This document shows positions 1 to 10,933 of a DNA stretch of 64,000 nucleotides, piece after piece. This DNA comes from Rhodosorus marinus (taxonomy: Eukaryota > Rhodophyta > Stylonematophyceae > Stylonematales > Stylonemataceae). The stretch's first letter is position 1. Every line of letters starts with the position of its first letter. The translations under genes and the position numbers were made by a program. The notes beneath the pieces were generated by a model. It did no database searches and was not told the DNA's origin. It worked only from the letters and a program-made list of their open reading frames with translations. Location: assembly GCA_029953675.1 (NCBI GenBank), contig JAMWBK010000011.1:372001-436000 (forward strand), in the 5' to 3' direction.

Positions 1-443
1 TTCTGTTGAGCAAGGTTTGACCTTGTTGGTTTCTGTGTAGTAGATGGGAGGTCTTGTGGTGGTTTCCGTTTTTGAACATTGTCTAGGCCTTTGGCGGGTG
101 TTGTGGCGGGGAGGAGATTATGACTTGGTTGGCGGGTTGGAACTTTTTCCTTGCTCGGGCGTGTTTTGGAATGGGATCAGTGCTTAAAGGTGGTCGCTGC
201 GATCTCGGTTTGCCGCCGTAGTTTGCAGAGAATCATATTGTTTTTACTAGATTCAAGTACTCAAAGTTAGCTGCTTGAGTGCACAATTTTGCTGGACAAA
301 GGTTGGGTTGCCTCCCGGCTCTTGAAAAGCCCAATATTTTCTGCTTCAAGCGTATCTTTCGTGCTCCTGGTTTCTTAAATACTGGTCCTACCCCTGTTAA
401 AGCCGGACTAAAGCTCCCAATCATCCTGGCACCAAGCTCGCGG
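1..443. other. No gene recognised
   Basis: The window's left edge is G/T-rich for the first 200 bases. I see no reading frame with recognisable protein content. The sequence just left of the stop at 444 is the 3' flank of the first CRTAC1-like gene. Confidence 0.5.
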
Positions 444-2117
444 TCATGGCACCTTCCTCCCCACGACGCAGTAGTAGATTAATCGTCTGTTACCGTTTAA
501 GAACCCTCGTTCACATCGCCTTCCGGCACATCTCTTCCAGCCGCAAACTGGTGCTGGTAGTTTGCAATTTGGGCCGTTCGTTCCTTTGGGACATTTGCAA
601 ACCTTTCCAATCGTGATAATTTTGTCAACCTGTATGCCGATTTCTCTGATCACAGTGACGCCTCCCATGTACTCCACTATGATTCTCAAAACCTTAGTCT
701 GAGTCCCGAGCCCAAAGTGGAGCGTCTCCATGCATGCCTGAGAGTGTGACCGTCCGGGGGTTGAAACTCGCTTCATAAAGATTCCCCCGGGAGTCACCAC
801 TTTAACAACTGCGTACATGGGGCTCCTGTCCATTTTTGGGTTCATTGACGCGCAGGCAGGTCTGCCTACTCGGACGATGATGTAGTGCCGGTTACCCTTC
901 GGAGTCGTATTTCTGTACAAGTTCCAGGTCGAGTTTCGATTGCCGGACAAAATATCCGGCTTTCCGTCGTTGTCAAAGTCGAACGCAATCGAATTGTTGC
1001 CATCCTCCCACGGATTCTTGGATTGTGTCCCCACATTCCTCGTCTTCGTAAAGAACTTACCGCCGTTGTTGAGCAGCATCAGATCCTGCATACGCCGTTT
1101 CTTGTAGTCGGTGGTAAAAGTCACGTACAGATCGTCCCATCCATCGTTGTTGAAATCAGCAAACGTCGCGTGTCGATTGTGCCCGAGTATGTTGACACCC
1201 GTAGAATTGCTGACGTCAACAAAGATTCCGTTGCGATTTTCCAGCAGGATGTTCGGCATGTTATACACCCCGGGGTAGCCCCTCGTCATGTACAGATCAA
1301 AATCTCCGTCGCGGTCGTAGTCAAACTCCACGATGGACGTCACCAGCCTCATGTTAATGTTCGGCAATATCTTGTTGTTTTTGATGAACTTGAAACCCCC
1401 AGTACCCAAGTAGACGTCGACTCGTTCGATCATGAAAACCAGGATATCGATGTTCCCGTCGTTGTTAATGTCAACAATAGTGTTCGTGAATCCTGGTCGC
1501 ATTTCTAGTCCTGTGTTTTCTCGCAGACGAAATTTTCCATTCCCAAGGTTCTGGTAGACGTAATTTTTCCTTCCGCCGTCCAGCTTCTGCTGGTTGATGA
1601 ACATTAAATCAAGCTTGCCATCGTGGTTCAAGTCCACAAAGGCAGCCGTTCTCCCGCGCATCAGCTCGTTGCCGAATCCGTACTTGAACCCAGCGTCCCT
1701 CTTCCACGTGTGATTCTTCTTGACACTGTAGTAGATTGGAACTCCAGGTTTTTGCCCCCCACTTCCGCCAATCGTGAATACCACGTCCATGATTCCGTCG
1801 TCGTCCAAATCCCCAGCAGCGGTCCCGTGCACGTCGTGCATATAAAGGCGAGGATCCATGCTCTCAAACATGTTGTGCCCTTTCGACCAGTACCACTCCG
1901 CATTGTTCCCATGGTTGCTCAGGATCAAATCGTACCTGCCATCACAGTCCAGGTCAGCAATCGTCGCCCCATCGTACTTGCTCCCCTCTGGCCTTCGCCT
2001 GTGGTTCTCACTCAGCGTTTGAATACCCCTTGACGCCGAAACGTCCGCAAATTTTGGCCTTAAAGCCGCCTCAGAGGCCGCCACCAGCACCAACAGAACA
2101 ACAAAAACCAGCCGCAT
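444..2117 (-). CDS. CRTAC1-like secreted protein (paralogue 1)
   Basis: Intronless, 557 residues. The N-terminus is a clear signal peptide (MRLVFVVLLVLVAASEA). A beta-propeller-type FG-GAP/VCBS region follows, with repeated acidic calcium loops (DLDCDGRYD, DLDDDGIMD, DLNHDGKLD, DINNDGNID, DYDRDGDFD, DFNNDGWDD, DFDNDGKPD). Next comes an ASPIC/UnbV domain around RVGRPACAS...HFGLG, then a cysteine-rich EGF-like tail (CKCPKGTNGPNCK). This is the architecture of cartilage acidic protein 1 (CRTAC1) and its relatives in protists and bacteria; the family's molecular role is unclear. It lies divergently from the next array member and is more distant in sequence than the four + strand paralogues. The reverse-strand 5' flank (2118-2260) is strongly G/T-rich. 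Extracellular location and calcium binding are inferred from the motifs. Confidence 0.93.
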   Translation of the reverse strand: MRLVFVVLLVLVAASEAALRPKFADVSASRGIQTLSENHRRRPEGSKYDGATIADLDCDGRYDLILSNHGNNAEWYWSKGHNMFESMDPRLYMHDVHGTAAGDLDDDGIMDVVFTIGGSGGQKPGVPIYYSVKKNHTWKRDAGFKYGFGNELMRGRTAAFVDLNHDGKLDLMFINQQKLDGGRKNYVYQNLGNGKFRLRENTGLEMRPGFTNTIVDINNDGNIDILVFMIERVDVYLGTGGFKFIKNNKILPNINMRLVTSIVEFDYDRDGDFDLYMTRGYPGVYNMPNILLENRNGIFVDVSNSTGVNILGHNRHATFADFNNDGWDDLYVTFTTDYKKRRMQDLMLLNNGGKFFTKTRNVGTQSKNPWEDGNNSIAFDFDNDGKPDILSGNRNSTWNLYRNTTPKGNRHYIIVRVGRPACASMNPKMDRSPMYAVVKVVTPGGIFMKRVSTPGRSHSQACMETLHFGLGTQTKVLRIIVEYMGGVTVIREIGIQVDKIITIGKVCKCPKGTNGPNCKLPAPVCGWKRCAGRRCERGFLNGNRRLIYYCVVGRKVP

Positions 2118-2273
2118 GTTTTCCTTTCAACCCCCGCCTCGCCTCCACCAGGGCGGGCTCATCACCCTACCCAACACCCTGCTCTCCCCCTCAACACCTC
2201 CTCTTCGCGCCAGCAACAACACCCATCTTCCCCCGCCCGTCCCCAACGCCCGTGAAATTCGTCTAAGGCCATC

Positions 2274-2280
2274 TAATATA
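2274..2280 (-). promoter_or_regulatory. Possible TATA element of CRTAC1-like paralogue 1
   Basis: On the - strand this reads TATATTA, about 157 bases upstream of the ATG at 2117, with a G/T-rich leader in between. The spacing resembles the TATA-leader-ATG layout of the other array members. It is a weak match to the consensus. Confidence 0.3.
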
Positions 2281-2989
2281 CCCCAATGGCACCTCAGTCT
2301 CTCTCACCGGAGTATTATACGGTCAATGACTACCCACCAGGCACTTTTTCTCGACTTGAATATCTTAAAAAAAGGATGAAACTAGACCTAAAAATTTTCT
2401 GCTCGACAGGCGGTACAATCAAAACAAAACATTGAGGAAAAAAAAAGTTAAAACGAAAGGGACAAAGTTTGCTCTGAGAAAACAGGGAGAATTTATTTAC
2501 CACGGGGGAGGGGGGGGGGTAAAATTTCGCCGTTCGTCACTATGGACACGGTAAGATTTTGCATTTTTTTATTTTTAGAACGACTTGTTGATCCAACAAC
2601 GGAAAAAAATTGTAGGGGAGAACTACCAGTACAGTTTGTCAAAATCTCGCTTGTCCCGATTTCTTGTGCCGATAATCCTACAAATAGATCAGAGAAGGAA
2701 TAATTTAGGATAGCTTAGACTTTTTCGTCTAAATGCGAAGAAGCAAACGTGGAAGGTCATCGGAATCGAGCAGCACAAAAAGTTAGAATAAAACTAATGG
2801 CAGAGTGAAAGTTGCATGCATTTCGACCCCATTTTGTAGGGGGCAAGTCACCGATAAACACTTTCGCAACTCGATCCTTAAAATATGTTTAGAAAGATAT
2901 ATGAAAATTTCGGTAGTGAAAGAGGGGGTAGGATGGTGAGAGGTAGTGGTGGACGAGGAGACACTCGTCAAACACACTTGGTCATAGGC

Positions 2990-3262
2990 AGGACGAGACA
3001 GGCTGCCGTTTCGTTGTAGCGGTTGGTGTGTGTGTGTGTGTGTGTGACGATATTGAATAGGAGGAAGAGATACCGACAAGCCCTGCGCGAAAGCTGATTG
3101 GAGAGCCACGTGGAGCACTTCCGCTAGCTTGATGCTGAGCAGGACGACCCGTCTGCCGTTTTGTTCTTAGGGGTTTGGTGCTTGTGCATGTGTGTGTGTG
3201 TGTGTGTGCGATATCGAATAGGAGGAAGAGATAGAGAGATGCCCTGCGCGAAAGCTGATTGG
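2990..3262. repeat. Tandem duplication with GT microsatellites
   Basis: Copy A (2990-3101) and copy B (3140-3262) share the order: AGGACGA, CTGCCGTTT, a (GT)n tract (3026-3046 and 3189-3209), GATAT, AATAGGAGGAAGAGATA, and CCCTGCGCGAAAGCTGATTGG. The period is about 150-160 bases. Confidence 0.85.
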
Positions 3263-3862
3263 TATGACGACTCGTTTCTGCGCTCTTAAGGCGAAAATTA
3301 CTGAATTCCGAAAGCGTGGCGAGCCGGCGGAGCTCGTCGCAAAAGTTTCTTTCCTCGTCCTCACGGACAACTTCCGCATCCAAAAAAATTTGAGCCTAAT
3401 GAAAAAATACTATAATGAAAACCCCCCTTCCCTCCCTTCCCCCAACCCTTCGGTGGCGGCGGTACAGAGATGACCAGCATTACGCTCGAAGGCCTTTCGG
3501 CTTGCGGGAAGTGTAATCACTTCCACCACCACCTTTGCAACTCAAAGCCACCATTTACCAACCCTCGCTCCTCTCTCCGCCTGTTGCTCCTCACACCTCC
3601 TCGCTCCCCAATGAAAAAGTAGAACGGTATAAGCCAACCTCAGCAAATCGCTTGGGACAAACTCGGCATCAGTTCTACAAGGTGTCGCCCGTCTTGATCT
3701 GGCACTCCGGCTAAGGAACTCTCGCCACGTTCAATGTACAATAAAATGTGAAAAATTCCACCATCGCCGAAAACACGGTAATTACTTACTGTATAAATAC
3801 GCCTGTTTTCATTGATTATACCATTATAGCATAGAAAATAAGAACTTTTAGGTATCTTATGA

Positions 3863-4370
3863 TACCGTAAATTACTCTGTGCGATGAAACGAAATGCGTA
3901 AGCATAAATTTGCTCGGCAAAAAAAATGATTGTTTTAGACTTTGTTAGGAAACAATGCCTGCATAATATATATATAAAATGAATATATTGTATAAGCCAA
4001 TAGAAATTGTATAAGTAAAATTTGCAGTAGCCAATAGTTGTTGAGGATGGGATTATTGAGGTTGAAAACTTTGTCCCGCTTTTCGTGGGGTCGTGATCGA
4101 ACGAACGGGAAAAGGGAAGGGGGCGATTGTCATTGACATTATGGTACCGTAAATTACTCTGTAGGTTTTTTTTTCATCCGATGAAAGCGAAGCACGTAAG
4201 CATCAATTCGTTCCGCCAAAAAATTTATGATAGTTTTAGATTTTGGCAAGCAGAGGCAGAATAGTATAAGCTTAGATAAATCCGAGTACCGTAAATTACT
4301 CTGTAGGATGTGTTCCGCAGATAAAGCCAAATCCACAAGCATCAATTTGTATCCAAAAAAAATTATGGTA
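3863..4370. repeat. Three dispersed copies of a ~90-bp element
   Basis: The core TACCGTAAATTACTCTGT occurs at 3863, 4145 and 4287. Each copy is followed by a diverged block with AAGC-CAT(A/C)AATT(T/C)G and an A-run ending near GTTTTAGA or GTCGTTG. The copies are interspersed rather than strictly tandem. Confidence 0.8.
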
Positions 4371-5014
4371 GTCGTTGTTTAAGGAAAAAAAGGGTATTTG
4401 ATGGCCTATAATTAAAATGTTTTTCATAATATTGTACTGGACTTAACTTTTCTTTCATGAATCGATTAATAAATTATTATTTATTGCAGTATCAAACTGT
4501 TTAAAGTAATTTCAGAGTACAAGCGTTATTATTATAACAATTAAATAGAAAATCTATAAATAAAATTATTTAATAGGCTCTCCCTTTTATCTCAATTAAA
4601 TGAAATAAATCAGGGTACGCGTTCCTATGTATTGCATAGATTCTCCGACTTCGCAACTTTTGACAAGATCCATTTGGAATCGGATAGAACAAAATCAAGA
4701 ATTTAGAATGAGAATATCATTGGTTTCGTCACCGTGAATTGTCTTGCTTGATGCTTGTGGATTGGGAAAATGAGCTGAGCGACGGGAACGAGCCGTTTCT
4801 GCATGCTGTCTTTCAAGGGAGGCGGATCTATCTTCGGTTCACTTGCTCTCGCAGGGACCAAAGGTCGATCGCACTTTCTCTCTCAAGGTTTTTCTGCCTT
4901 GATCATTTCTGGTGTTCTTGTTCAGCGGCTGACGCTTCTATCCAAACCCGTACAAGTGGGTAACCCCTTAACGGGAGTTACGGAGTTACGGATTGGCACG
5001 GGAGTTCACCAATT

Positions 5015-5120
5015 GTACGTGGGGATGTAGCTCTATAAGCTTGTGCTACCAGGGAAACTCATCGTCCTTACGTGGTGATGTAGCTCTAGAAGCTTGTGCT
5101 GCCAGGGAAACTGATTGTCC
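5015..5120 (+). repeat. Tandem pair, ~54 bp period
   Basis: Two adjacent copies of a unit containing GATGTAGCTCTA(T/G)AAGCTTGTGCT and CAGGGAAACT, differing at a few positions. Confidence 0.85.
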
Positions 5121-5630
5121 GTACGTCGTCGACACTGGTAGCTTCTTATTTATTTGGTCACCGACGCGTTTTAAAGGGAAGCAAAACGTATGACTAGAAA
5201 ACAATCCGTTTGCAGGTCATCTGAAAGACGCGTTCCCCATGTATCTTCAATCCACCTCAAAAACCTAAAATTATATCTACTTCTATGCACAAGTGTGAAT
5301 GTGAGCCCGGAGCCTGCATGCGACCCCTATACATATATATATATATATATATCGGGTCCGAGTAAGGCATTGCAAGAAGGAGGAGGAGACTGTCTAGCGA
5401 ATCGACTCCGAGAGTGCGGTTGCGTCTGTCATGGATGGATCTATCAAGGGGAGCAGTGTTGCAAACCGGTCTTTGAAATACTCATGGGATTTATTGATAC
5501 ACATAGCCATGGGAGTGGAAGGCAACCGATGAAGCACTTAGCCTTTATTGGGCAGCTACCTAATGTAGCGCATCACACGATCACTACGTACGCACTAACC
5601 AAACCTGGACTCCCTGTCCAAAAGTCTCAT

Positions 5631-7280
5631 CTAAATTCTACTTAGGGGAAATATCGGTCTATCTGCGCGATCTTTCTCGATCGCGTGCTCAACGAGCGCA
5701 GCATTGTGCTGCCACAAAATGCGGTTTAGTTGACCCCTCACCGACGATAGATGGGAGTCACGATCATGCAGGTGCGCGCTCGCCGTTCGAAGAAACTCAA
5801 GGCTTGCCTGGCCCATTCGACCAAATGTCTCAAAAATGAACGGCACAAGAACAACATCTCGGTTTTGCCCCCTCAGCACTTCCTTATAATGCAACGCCTT
5901 CGCTTGTTCGGCCTGTTTCGCAGCATACCCGCAGTTCCAGCTCGTATGTCTCAACTGATGCCTTTGAAGTGGCGATGTCACCATCACATCCACCACGTAC
6001 ACGCATCCGCTCGTCGGGTGTCGTGCAACGATGTCTGGGCGAATTCCAGACCCAGCAAAGAACCCCTGAGGCTCTACTTGTATCTCCGTGAAACTCCATA
6101 GGTGTAACCATCGACTCAGTTCCACCTTTAGCTCGTCGTGCCTCTTGGTTCGCATCCCTGATGAGGTCCTGCAGTGGTGCAGCCGCTGGATCCCACGCAC
6201 ATCGTGTGGTTGCTGGCAGACTGTGCACGTGTGTGACCGCCCTAGTCCTTGTAGTGGTAGCCCTAGAAGCATCCGCATGCTCCACAACATCTCATTTCGC
6301 GTCAACTGCCGCGGCCCTGTACTAGGACAGTCGCGTAGCCAGACCCCGCACCCCGTTCCAGATGCCGATCGGATCCTCGCCCGGTCTAGGTCGTCCAGTG
6401 TTGAATCTCCAGTAAGCTCCTCAAAGGCTTGTCGGTGACACTCTCGAGAGAGCGTTTTTTGGATCGGACCGTCAAACCTTTGGGTACCTCCTGTGTCTTC
6501 CGCTGTGCCTTCCGCCGAGTCCTCCAGCGGTTGCCAATCGGCCAGCCTCTGGATCCGTGCACTGGTCGTCGCTGGCAAACGTCGTCTAGTTGCGCGACTT
6601 GCCTCCACCAGTTGCCAAGCAAGTCCATCGGTTGTCCATCCAAGTCGCACCCGTGGCAGCGATTCTCCTTGTGCTGCCGCAATACACTCCTGGGAAAGCC
6701 GTTCGAGGTAGCGTGATTCAGTGGTGTTCTCTTGCAGGCTTTGTTTCCACCCTGCATGGAAGGCAACTGGTTGAATTCTCGTGTGCGTGGCAAAGCCAAG
6801 TCCTCCCCATCGACACGGGAATCGAATCTGTTTCTCAACCGCTGCAGCCTCACGTGCGGTGATATCCTGGTGTTGACATAGGCCTCCACACAAGCCTTCA
6901 AGCTCCGAGAGGGTGATCACGTCCGCCTCGCGGGCAACGGTACGTCCAAGGGGGGTACGCCAGCCCACGTGTATGATAATCGAGCCTTGTGCCTGCGCAG
7001 TACCGAAAGAGGGCCAGCTTGACTTGGAGTTCAGCATCGGGGAGTCCCTGAATCGATTTTACCAGGTTCGCATGTCGCGTTTGAACTTGGACCAGCACCG
7101 CTGTCTGAACATGCCGTCGTCCTTGTGACCATCCTCCGAGAAAGGCGGTTATGAGGGTTGGTTGGAATAGCAGAGATGCTACATGACAAGAGATCCTATT
7201 CAACGCTGGTGCTGAGAACAACCGTCCGGAAACAAGAATACTAGCAAACAGCTGTAGGTTCCTGACACGTATGCGCACGT
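5631..7280 (-). mobile_element. 5'-truncated, frameshifted non-LTR retrotransposon with restriction-like endonuclease
   Basis: A 468-residue frame (5631-7037) ends in features of restriction-like-endonuclease LINEs: a Cys/His cluster (CTVCQQPHD...LHHC), then RHDELKVEL, RPDIVARHP and VYVVDVMV, and a terminal VPFIFETFG block. Upstream, in another frame (6898-7278), lies thumb-like reverse-transcriptase sequence (RHANLVKSI...AELQVKLALFRYC). The two frames overlap at about 6.95 kb, so at least one frameshift separates them. The catalytic RT palm motifs are missing, so the copy is 5'-truncated, as is usual for LINE insertions. A TA microsatellite at 5330-5352 may mark the 3' end. The element is dead. 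Assignment to the R2/CRE-like RLE group follows from domain order; the precise clade is unknown. Confidence 0.82.
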
Positions 7281-7299
7281 AGTTACCTTCAGATGTACA

Positions 7300-7412
7300 T
7301 CTGTACCCTCAGAGGTATTGCCTGCGCACAGAGGTACCCTCAGAGGTTTTGTCTGCGCACAGAGGTACCCTCAGAGGTTTTGTCTGCGCACAGAGGTATC
7401 TTCACAGAGGAA
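7300..7412. repeat. 31-bp minisatellite
   Basis: About 3.5 copies of a unit beginning GCGCACAGAGGTACCCTCAG, with starts at 7324, 7355 and 7386. It abuts the truncated 5' edge of the retroelement. Confidence 0.9.
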
Positions 7413-8282
7413 TCTACCTTCAGTGTGCAAGTGGTAGACGCGGCGCTGCGACACAAGAGACTTTGTCATCAAGATCAAATGCAGTCCTTTTCCGCGTCTT
7501 TTGATCGAAAACGCTCCGTCCTGCACATAGTTTCCTTATAGACCCCACTGTGGAGAACCGCTATACACACAACCTCAATCGAATTCAACGGCCAGATTCC
7601 ATACCCACCACACCGCACACTATAAGTCCTGAAAATCAAGCCAACAGCTAATTAATCCATACGAGATGTGAATTTTAAAAATAATAAATATCGTATCCAA
7701 TATACTCTAACGTTTGTTTGTTAAGCAACTTCAATACGCAATATTTTAAACGACAAACTAGTACGCAAACCCTTCCAAAACGCCCCCAGTAAACGAACAT
7801 TGGCTCCAAACTATCATTTTCCAAAGAAACACAATACTCGTCCAACCGTTTCAGATATGATCGATGGATTATTGAATTTATCATATTTTATTCCAGTCGG
7901 ATATTTAGTCGAACGTAATTCGCCGATGGGATATTGAATATAAGAAAGTTTTGACCAGTTCGAGATTGTGCTGAGACGTACGACGCCAATTTCGTACTCT
8001 CAACTCGGTATTATATAATAAGGGTCGGGGCTTCCGGGGTGGATAGGCGGAGGAGGACTTGGGTCCGGAGCACCTTAGAGTCTAGAGCTAGCTAGCTAGC
8101 TACGTGTACGCTGAGGAGTCTTATTTTTTGTTTTGGCTTTGAAAGTTTTGGGCTTGCCAGAGTTGCCATCAGAGCAGCTGTTTCAGGGCATTGTGTCTAC
8201 TAAGAGATTGTTTGGGCTTCTGCTCTATGAACTGGCGGGTGGACGATAATCAGGTTGACCTTGATCGTCCTTTGGCGTCGAA
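7413..8282. other. Intergenic and leader of CRTAC1-like paralogue 2
   Basis: No gene is seen. From about 8020 to 8282 the + strand becomes G/T-rich, as in other leaders in this window. It includes a GCTA run near 8088-8102. Confidence 0.5.
8012..8020 (+). promoter_or_regulatory. TATA-like element of CRTAC1-like paralogue 2
   Basis: TATATAATA lies about 263 bases before the ATG at 8283, followed by a G-rich leader (AGGGTCGGGGCTTCC). Confidence 0.45.
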
Positions 8283-10064
8283 ATGGGATGGAGAGGTTCA
8301 GTTCTGGTTGTGGTATTAGGCCTGATCTTGGTCCTGGCGGAGTGCGCGAAACGACCCTTTTTTGAGGATGTTTCGCATCGGAAGGGCATACAGAGCCTCG
8401 AGGAGAACCACAGACGGGTGCCACTTGGGAGCAAATACGACGGCGCTACAATTGCCGATCTAGATGGAGATGGCTGGTATGACTTGGTACTTTCCAACCA
8501 TGGGAACAACGCTGAATGGTACTGGTCGACGGGCGACGGATCTTTCGAGTTTGAGGATCCACGTTTGCGATATTTTGATGTGCACGGAACGGCAGCTGGA
8601 GACGTTGATAACGATGGAAAAATGGAGGTAATAATTGCCATTGGAGGGTCTGCGGGTAGCAAGCCTTCAACTCCAGTCCTCTACACTCAGGGCGCAAACG
8701 GAAGAATCAGCAGGACCCGTGGCGAGGGGCACGGACTTGACGAGATGGCCATACGCGGAAGAAGTGTTAGTTTCGTGGATATCGACAACGACGGCGACCT
8801 TGATCTGATATATACGAACAAGCGTGAAGAGGGAACGATGAAAGCACATTTGGTGTACGAGAACACTGGCGAAGGGCAGTTTGTACTTCGGAAAAACACG
8901 GGTATTGAGTCTGCAGACGCATGGAAAATCGTGATTTTCGACATCAACGAGGACGGCAATGCAGATATACTCTTCTTCACAAGTTTCGGGCCAGCGGAGC
9001 TCTACTTGGGGACCGGTGACTTCAAGTTTACAAGAGACCATGATACTCTACCCTTGGATCTTTTGGAGTACGCACATTGCATCGCCATTATGGACTATGA
9101 CAACGATGGTGATCTTGACCTGTTCATCGTGCGTGGGTCGGATACACCTAGGACGCGAAAGCCCAACACTCTCCTCGAGAACAGAGGAACGGACGGGTAC
9201 ACAGACGTTGCGGCAGAGAAAAAATTGAGCGTCCTTACAAACTACACGAGCTACTTCGTAACTTACGGTGACTTCAATAATGACGGCTACATAGACTTGT
9301 ACGTCACTATCAGCACCGACTATACTGGTCCTAGACAGAAAGACCTGCTGTTTGTCAACGAAGCGGGCATTTACTTTAGAGAGGTGAAGGACCACGGAAT
9401 CAACGCGAGTGGTCTGCCAGAGGACGGAAACAGCGCGATTGCGTTTGATTTTAACATGGATGGAAATATGGACCTATTGACTGGAAACAGAAACTCCACG
9501 TGGAGATTGTACGAGAATAAGACGGATCTCACCAGGAGGCACTATCTGTTCGTTAGAGTAGGCAGACCGCCAGCAACGGAGCTGGACCCCGGACTGGATC
9601 GAAATCCCCTTGGTGCGGTGGTGAGAGTTTACACTGGGAGAGGTGAAGTCTTTACGAGAGAGGTGGGCACCCCAGGGAGATCTCACGCACAGGCGTACAT
9701 GGACACGCTTCACTTTGGCCTTCGGAAGAATGAAGCAATCGAAAAGATTGTGGTAAGGTATATGGGAGGGGTTACGGTTGTGCGCCGGCGAGGTATTAAG
9801 GTAGACAAGATAGTGGTCGTTGGCCGATTTTTCCATTGTCCTCCTGGACTAACTGGTAGAAACTGCGACCGTGTGCCAGTTTGCGACAGAGAAAATATAT
9901 GCCAAGGTCGCCCCTGCGATAATGTTTTCTACGCCAACTGTGAGGGGTGTGGAGGTTACTTTTGTTTGGCACCTGGTGAAGAGCCAAAAGCGCGGACAGG
10001 TGAAAAATGCCCGAGCCCGTGTGACTCTCATGAGTTTTCCACAACGAAGGGGAATAAGAAATAA
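8283..10064 (+). CDS. CRTAC1-like secreted protein (paralogue 2)
   Basis: Intronless, 593 residues, ATG start. The signal peptide (MGWRGSVLVVVLGLILVLAEC) leads into a propeller-type region with acidic loops DLDGDGWYD, DVDNDGKME, DIDNDGDLD, DINEDGNAD, DYDNDGDLD, DFNNDGYID and DFNMDGNMD. An ASPIC/UnbV domain follows (NPLGAVVRVYTGRGEVF, TPGRSHAQAYMDTLHFGL), then a Cys-rich EGF-like tail (CPPGLTGRNCD, CDRENICQGRPCDNVF). It is collinear with paralogues 3, 4 and 5 over its full length, which shows local tandem duplication. The calcium loops are seen directly; secretion is inferred from the signal peptide. The biological role is unknown. Confidence 0.95.
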   Translation: MGWRGSVLVVVLGLILVLAECAKRPFFEDVSHRKGIQSLEENHRRVPLGSKYDGATIADLDGDGWYDLVLSNHGNNAEWYWSTGDGSFEFEDPRLRYFDVHGTAAGDVDNDGKMEVIIAIGGSAGSKPSTPVLYTQGANGRISRTRGEGHGLDEMAIRGRSVSFVDIDNDGDLDLIYTNKREEGTMKAHLVYENTGEGQFVLRKNTGIESADAWKIVIFDINEDGNADILFFTSFGPAELYLGTGDFKFTRDHDTLPLDLLEYAHCIAIMDYDNDGDLDLFIVRGSDTPRTRKPNTLLENRGTDGYTDVAAEKKLSVLTNYTSYFVTYGDFNNDGYIDLYVTISTDYTGPRQKDLLFVNEAGIYFREVKDHGINASGLPEDGNSAIAFDFNMDGNMDLLTGNRNSTWRLYENKTDLTRRHYLFVRVGRPPATELDPGLDRNPLGAVVRVYTGRGEVFTREVGTPGRSHAQAYMDTLHFGLRKNEAIEKIVVRYMGGVTVVRRRGIKVDKIVVVGRFFHCPPGLTGRNCDRVPVCDRENICQGRPCDNVFYANCEGCGGYFCLAPGEEPKARTGEKCPSPCDSHEFSTTKGNKK

Positions 10065-10461
10065 GAAGGAACCTGCGTGAATATGTCGGTCAAGGGTCAT
10101 GAGAGCTCCTCCATCGGCCCATCTTTGCATTGATCGCACGCGCTCACGCCGCAAATTTGGTAGGGATTCTGCGGTTGATCACAAAATGGGATGTGGAGCA
10201 CCGAGGCCCCTTCTGTTCGACATTTTCTATTGACGAAACACTCGTCTGGAAAGCCTTAGCTTAAATCGACTTATTCCCATGCAGGTTGTCATAACTTGGA
10301 GAAGCCAATCCGTGCCCACATGGTGAGGCATCGCGGACCAGACCCAGTCCGCTTCGGTGCTCTTCATCTTTTCGCCTCTTTGGTGGCCTGGACACGAAAT
10401 TCATCATCGCTGCGATGATGGGGTGCGGACATAGGTCTTGCCCCGTCCATCAATCGATAGT

Positions 10462-10494
10462 CGCTCCAGTTGTACAAAGGGTACAACTGGAGCG
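10462..10494. repeat. Perfect inverted repeat, 14-nt arms
   Basis: CGCTCCAGTTGTAC and its exact reverse complement, separated by AAAGG. No terminal duplication is evident. Confidence 0.9.
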
Positions 10495-10663
10495 GGGCGG
10501 ATTCTCCACGAACCCATCAACCGATGAGGGACGCGGAGAAACGAGGTATGAGACTTGCTATGAAAATATGATCCTTGCTGGAGGAGCCCACGCGGGCTTG
10601 TCGCGAAGGTCCGCGACAACGCTAAGGTAAATAGGCCATTTGGCTTTGCTCATCAGGTAGATA

Positions 10664-10707
10664 CTTTATTCAGGACTAAAGAGTAGGCTCTTTAGTCCTG
10701 AATAAAG
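10664..10707. repeat. Perfect inverted repeat, 20-nt arms
   Basis: CTTTATTCAGGACTAAAGAG and its exact reverse complement, separated by the 4-base loop TAGG. It could be a foldback element remnant or a structured RNA; there is no evidence to choose. Confidence 0.92.
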
Positions 10708-10933
10708 CAAACATTGACTCGCAAACTACGATCAAGATTTCCATAGAGTGATATTGCTACGAGTTGTTTTCAAACTATAGTTTGAGCATTTGATTCTTTT
10801 CTCCACGAAGATTCGTTTCTATCATGACGAAAATGTCCTTGATTACTAAAAAGCAGATGTTTACATAAACAGGTCTCCTCCTGTCCCGACATGCAAAACG
10901 CTGGGGAGTCAAGTTACCAAAGTTAGAAAGTCG

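Larger units (their letters stand above)
2281..5630. other. Long AT-rich intergenic stretch with several short repeats
   Basis: No gene is supported. The stretch contains a GT-microsatellite-bearing tandem duplication (2990-3262), three dispersed copies of a ~90-bp element (3863-4370), a ~54-bp tandem pair (5015-5120) and a TA microsatellite near 5330-5352. The last lies on the 3' side of the retroelement remnant. Frames here have no family resemblance. Confidence 0.55.

Noticed and set aside
885-2033. + strand frames opposite paralogue 1
   Set aside because: Same shadow effect; Val/Ile/Arg-rich with no domain.
5190-5645. 151-residue + frame near the retroelement
   Set aside because: Runs across a TA microsatellite and opposite the 3' end of the element; no motif.
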